Source: Ephemeroptericola cinctiostellae
GTDB lineage: Bacteria > Pseudomonadota > Gammaproteobacteria > Burkholderiales > Burkholderiaceae
Direction: 5' to 3'
Length of the DNA: 64,000 nt
NCBI RefSeq assembly: GCF_003339525.1
Contig: NZ_CP031124.1
Location: 2,294,001 to 2,358,000, forward strand
In this document: one piece after another, positions 63,497 through 64,000 of the stretch
Position numbering within the stretch: the first letter of the stretch is position 1
Layout of the letters: each line of letters starts with the position of its first letter
Notes under the pieces: generated by a model
Database searches by the model: none
What the model saw: only the letters and a program-made list of their open reading frames with translations
Told to the model about the DNA's origin: nothing
Position numbers and translations under genes: made by a program

Positions 63497-64000
63497 GGAT
63501 AGCCTCGCCATTGGTCATCAAATCCAGTACGACCCCGACCATGCCGCACTTCACCCACAGTGGTCGCCACGGTACTGGCGACATCATTGGCGAACAAAGA
63601 TACTTTTTTCGCAGCAATATCACGCAGCCACGCCCGCCAACTCTTGCAATTGTTACTGCCTAAATCAGTGGCGTTTTCGTCGTCATCACGTAACCAACAG
63701 CGTGCCAATGAGGCGTTGCATGTTTTCAACGGCGTTTGAGCAATCTGCTCATCCGACAATGGCAAGCTCACGCCAGCACTGCGTAAATAGCCATCCATTA
63801 AATTTTTTGTTTCGCGAAGCGCGCAATTAAGCCTGGCCAACGCGCTGTCCGTCACGGCCAATTGTGTACCATCCAAAGCCAAATCAGCCAATGCATCACC
63901 ATCGCCACTGACCAACGCCACCAGCCACGTTTGCTCAAGTGTGTGCTGTTCGTCTTGCAGCAGCATGGTTGCCTCACTCGCACCATATTGGTCGAGGTAT
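63493..64000 (-). CDS. Mu gp36-like protein (DUF1320), 5' end outside the window
   Basis: The frame is open to the window edge, reading YLDQYGASEATMLLQDEQ before an internal Met at 63966. Members of DUF1320 begin with a YxxxxDLxxRYGxxE-like stretch, so YLDQYGASEA is part of the protein and the true start lies beyond base 64000. The visible part includes ALARLNCALRETKNLMDGYL and LPLSDEQI, typical of the family. Mu gp36 is a head-tail joining component. It overlaps the morphogenesis gene by 4 bp. Confidence 0.85.
   Translation of the reverse strand, partial: YLDQYGASEATMLLQDEQHTLEQTWLVALVSGDGDALADLALDGTQLAVTDSALARLNCALRETKNLMDGYLRSAGVSLPLSDEQIAQTPLKTCNASLARCWLRDDDENATDLGSNNCKSWRAWLRDIAAKKVSLFANDVASTVATTVGEVRHGRGRTGFDDQWRGYP

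Overview
The window looks like a moderately low-GC betaproteobacterium, probably Burkholderiales. Evidence: the order engB / cytochrome c4 / resB / ccsB, a Thiobacillus-type GshA next to GshB, a LutABC plus GlcDEF plus LctP lactate/glycolate block, and two-subunit glycyl-tRNA synthetase. This placement is inferred from gene content and order; no 16S gene is present.

Layout. 1-6856 is chromosomal housekeeping: the tail of a TRIC/UPF0126-like channel gene, corA, rep helicase, a LysE exporter convergent with an AraC regulator, then NUDIX - small membrane protein - mnmA. About 7.0-12.1 kb is a small integrated element. It holds a lipoprotein and an LprI-like membrane protein, an 845-bp non-coding stretch packed with tandem 10-bp repeats, dyads and G-quadruplex-like runs, an unknown 138-aa gene, an AlpA-type regulator and a P4-type integrase. 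It lies between a tRNA cluster (Gly, Gly, Cys, Leu, all on the minus strand) and what may be that cluster's old terminator. 12.7-27.5 kb carries cytochrome c maturation (resB, ccsB), cytochrome c4, engB, gshA-gshB, a rhlE-type helicase, a sterol-desaturase-family hydroxylase, a lipoprotein, a TusA-like protein, an EamA transporter and glyQ without an adjacent glyS.

27.6-37.2 kb is a lactate/glycolate module on the minus strand (LctP permease, GlcD-GlcE-GlcF, LutA-LutB-LutC), with a LysR regulator divergent from the permease. 37.5-41.5 kb holds a MocR-type regulator divergent from a BenE-family transporter, a decayed copy of the LysR gene's 3' end, and a PEP mutase/isocitrate lyase family enzyme. 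41.5-47.0 kb carries a DUF445 protein, lnt, an RBBP9-type hydrolase and a lipoprotein DegQ/MucD protease.

From about 47.2 kb to the right edge is the late half of a Mu-like prophage, transcribed right to left. From upstream to downstream it holds gp36, virion morphogenesis, gp37, a gp38-like gene, sheath, tube, gp41 with an overlapping second reading frame, tape measure, gp43 to gp48, tail collar fibre, fibre assembly, DUF1353, a zinc-ribbon protein, Com, and a DNA adenine methylase where Mu has mom. A Mu-type right end is proposed near 47199. The most interesting signal is at the com-dam junction: a short hairpin covers both the Shine-Dalgarno and the start codon of the methylase gene, as in Mu's com-mom translational switch.
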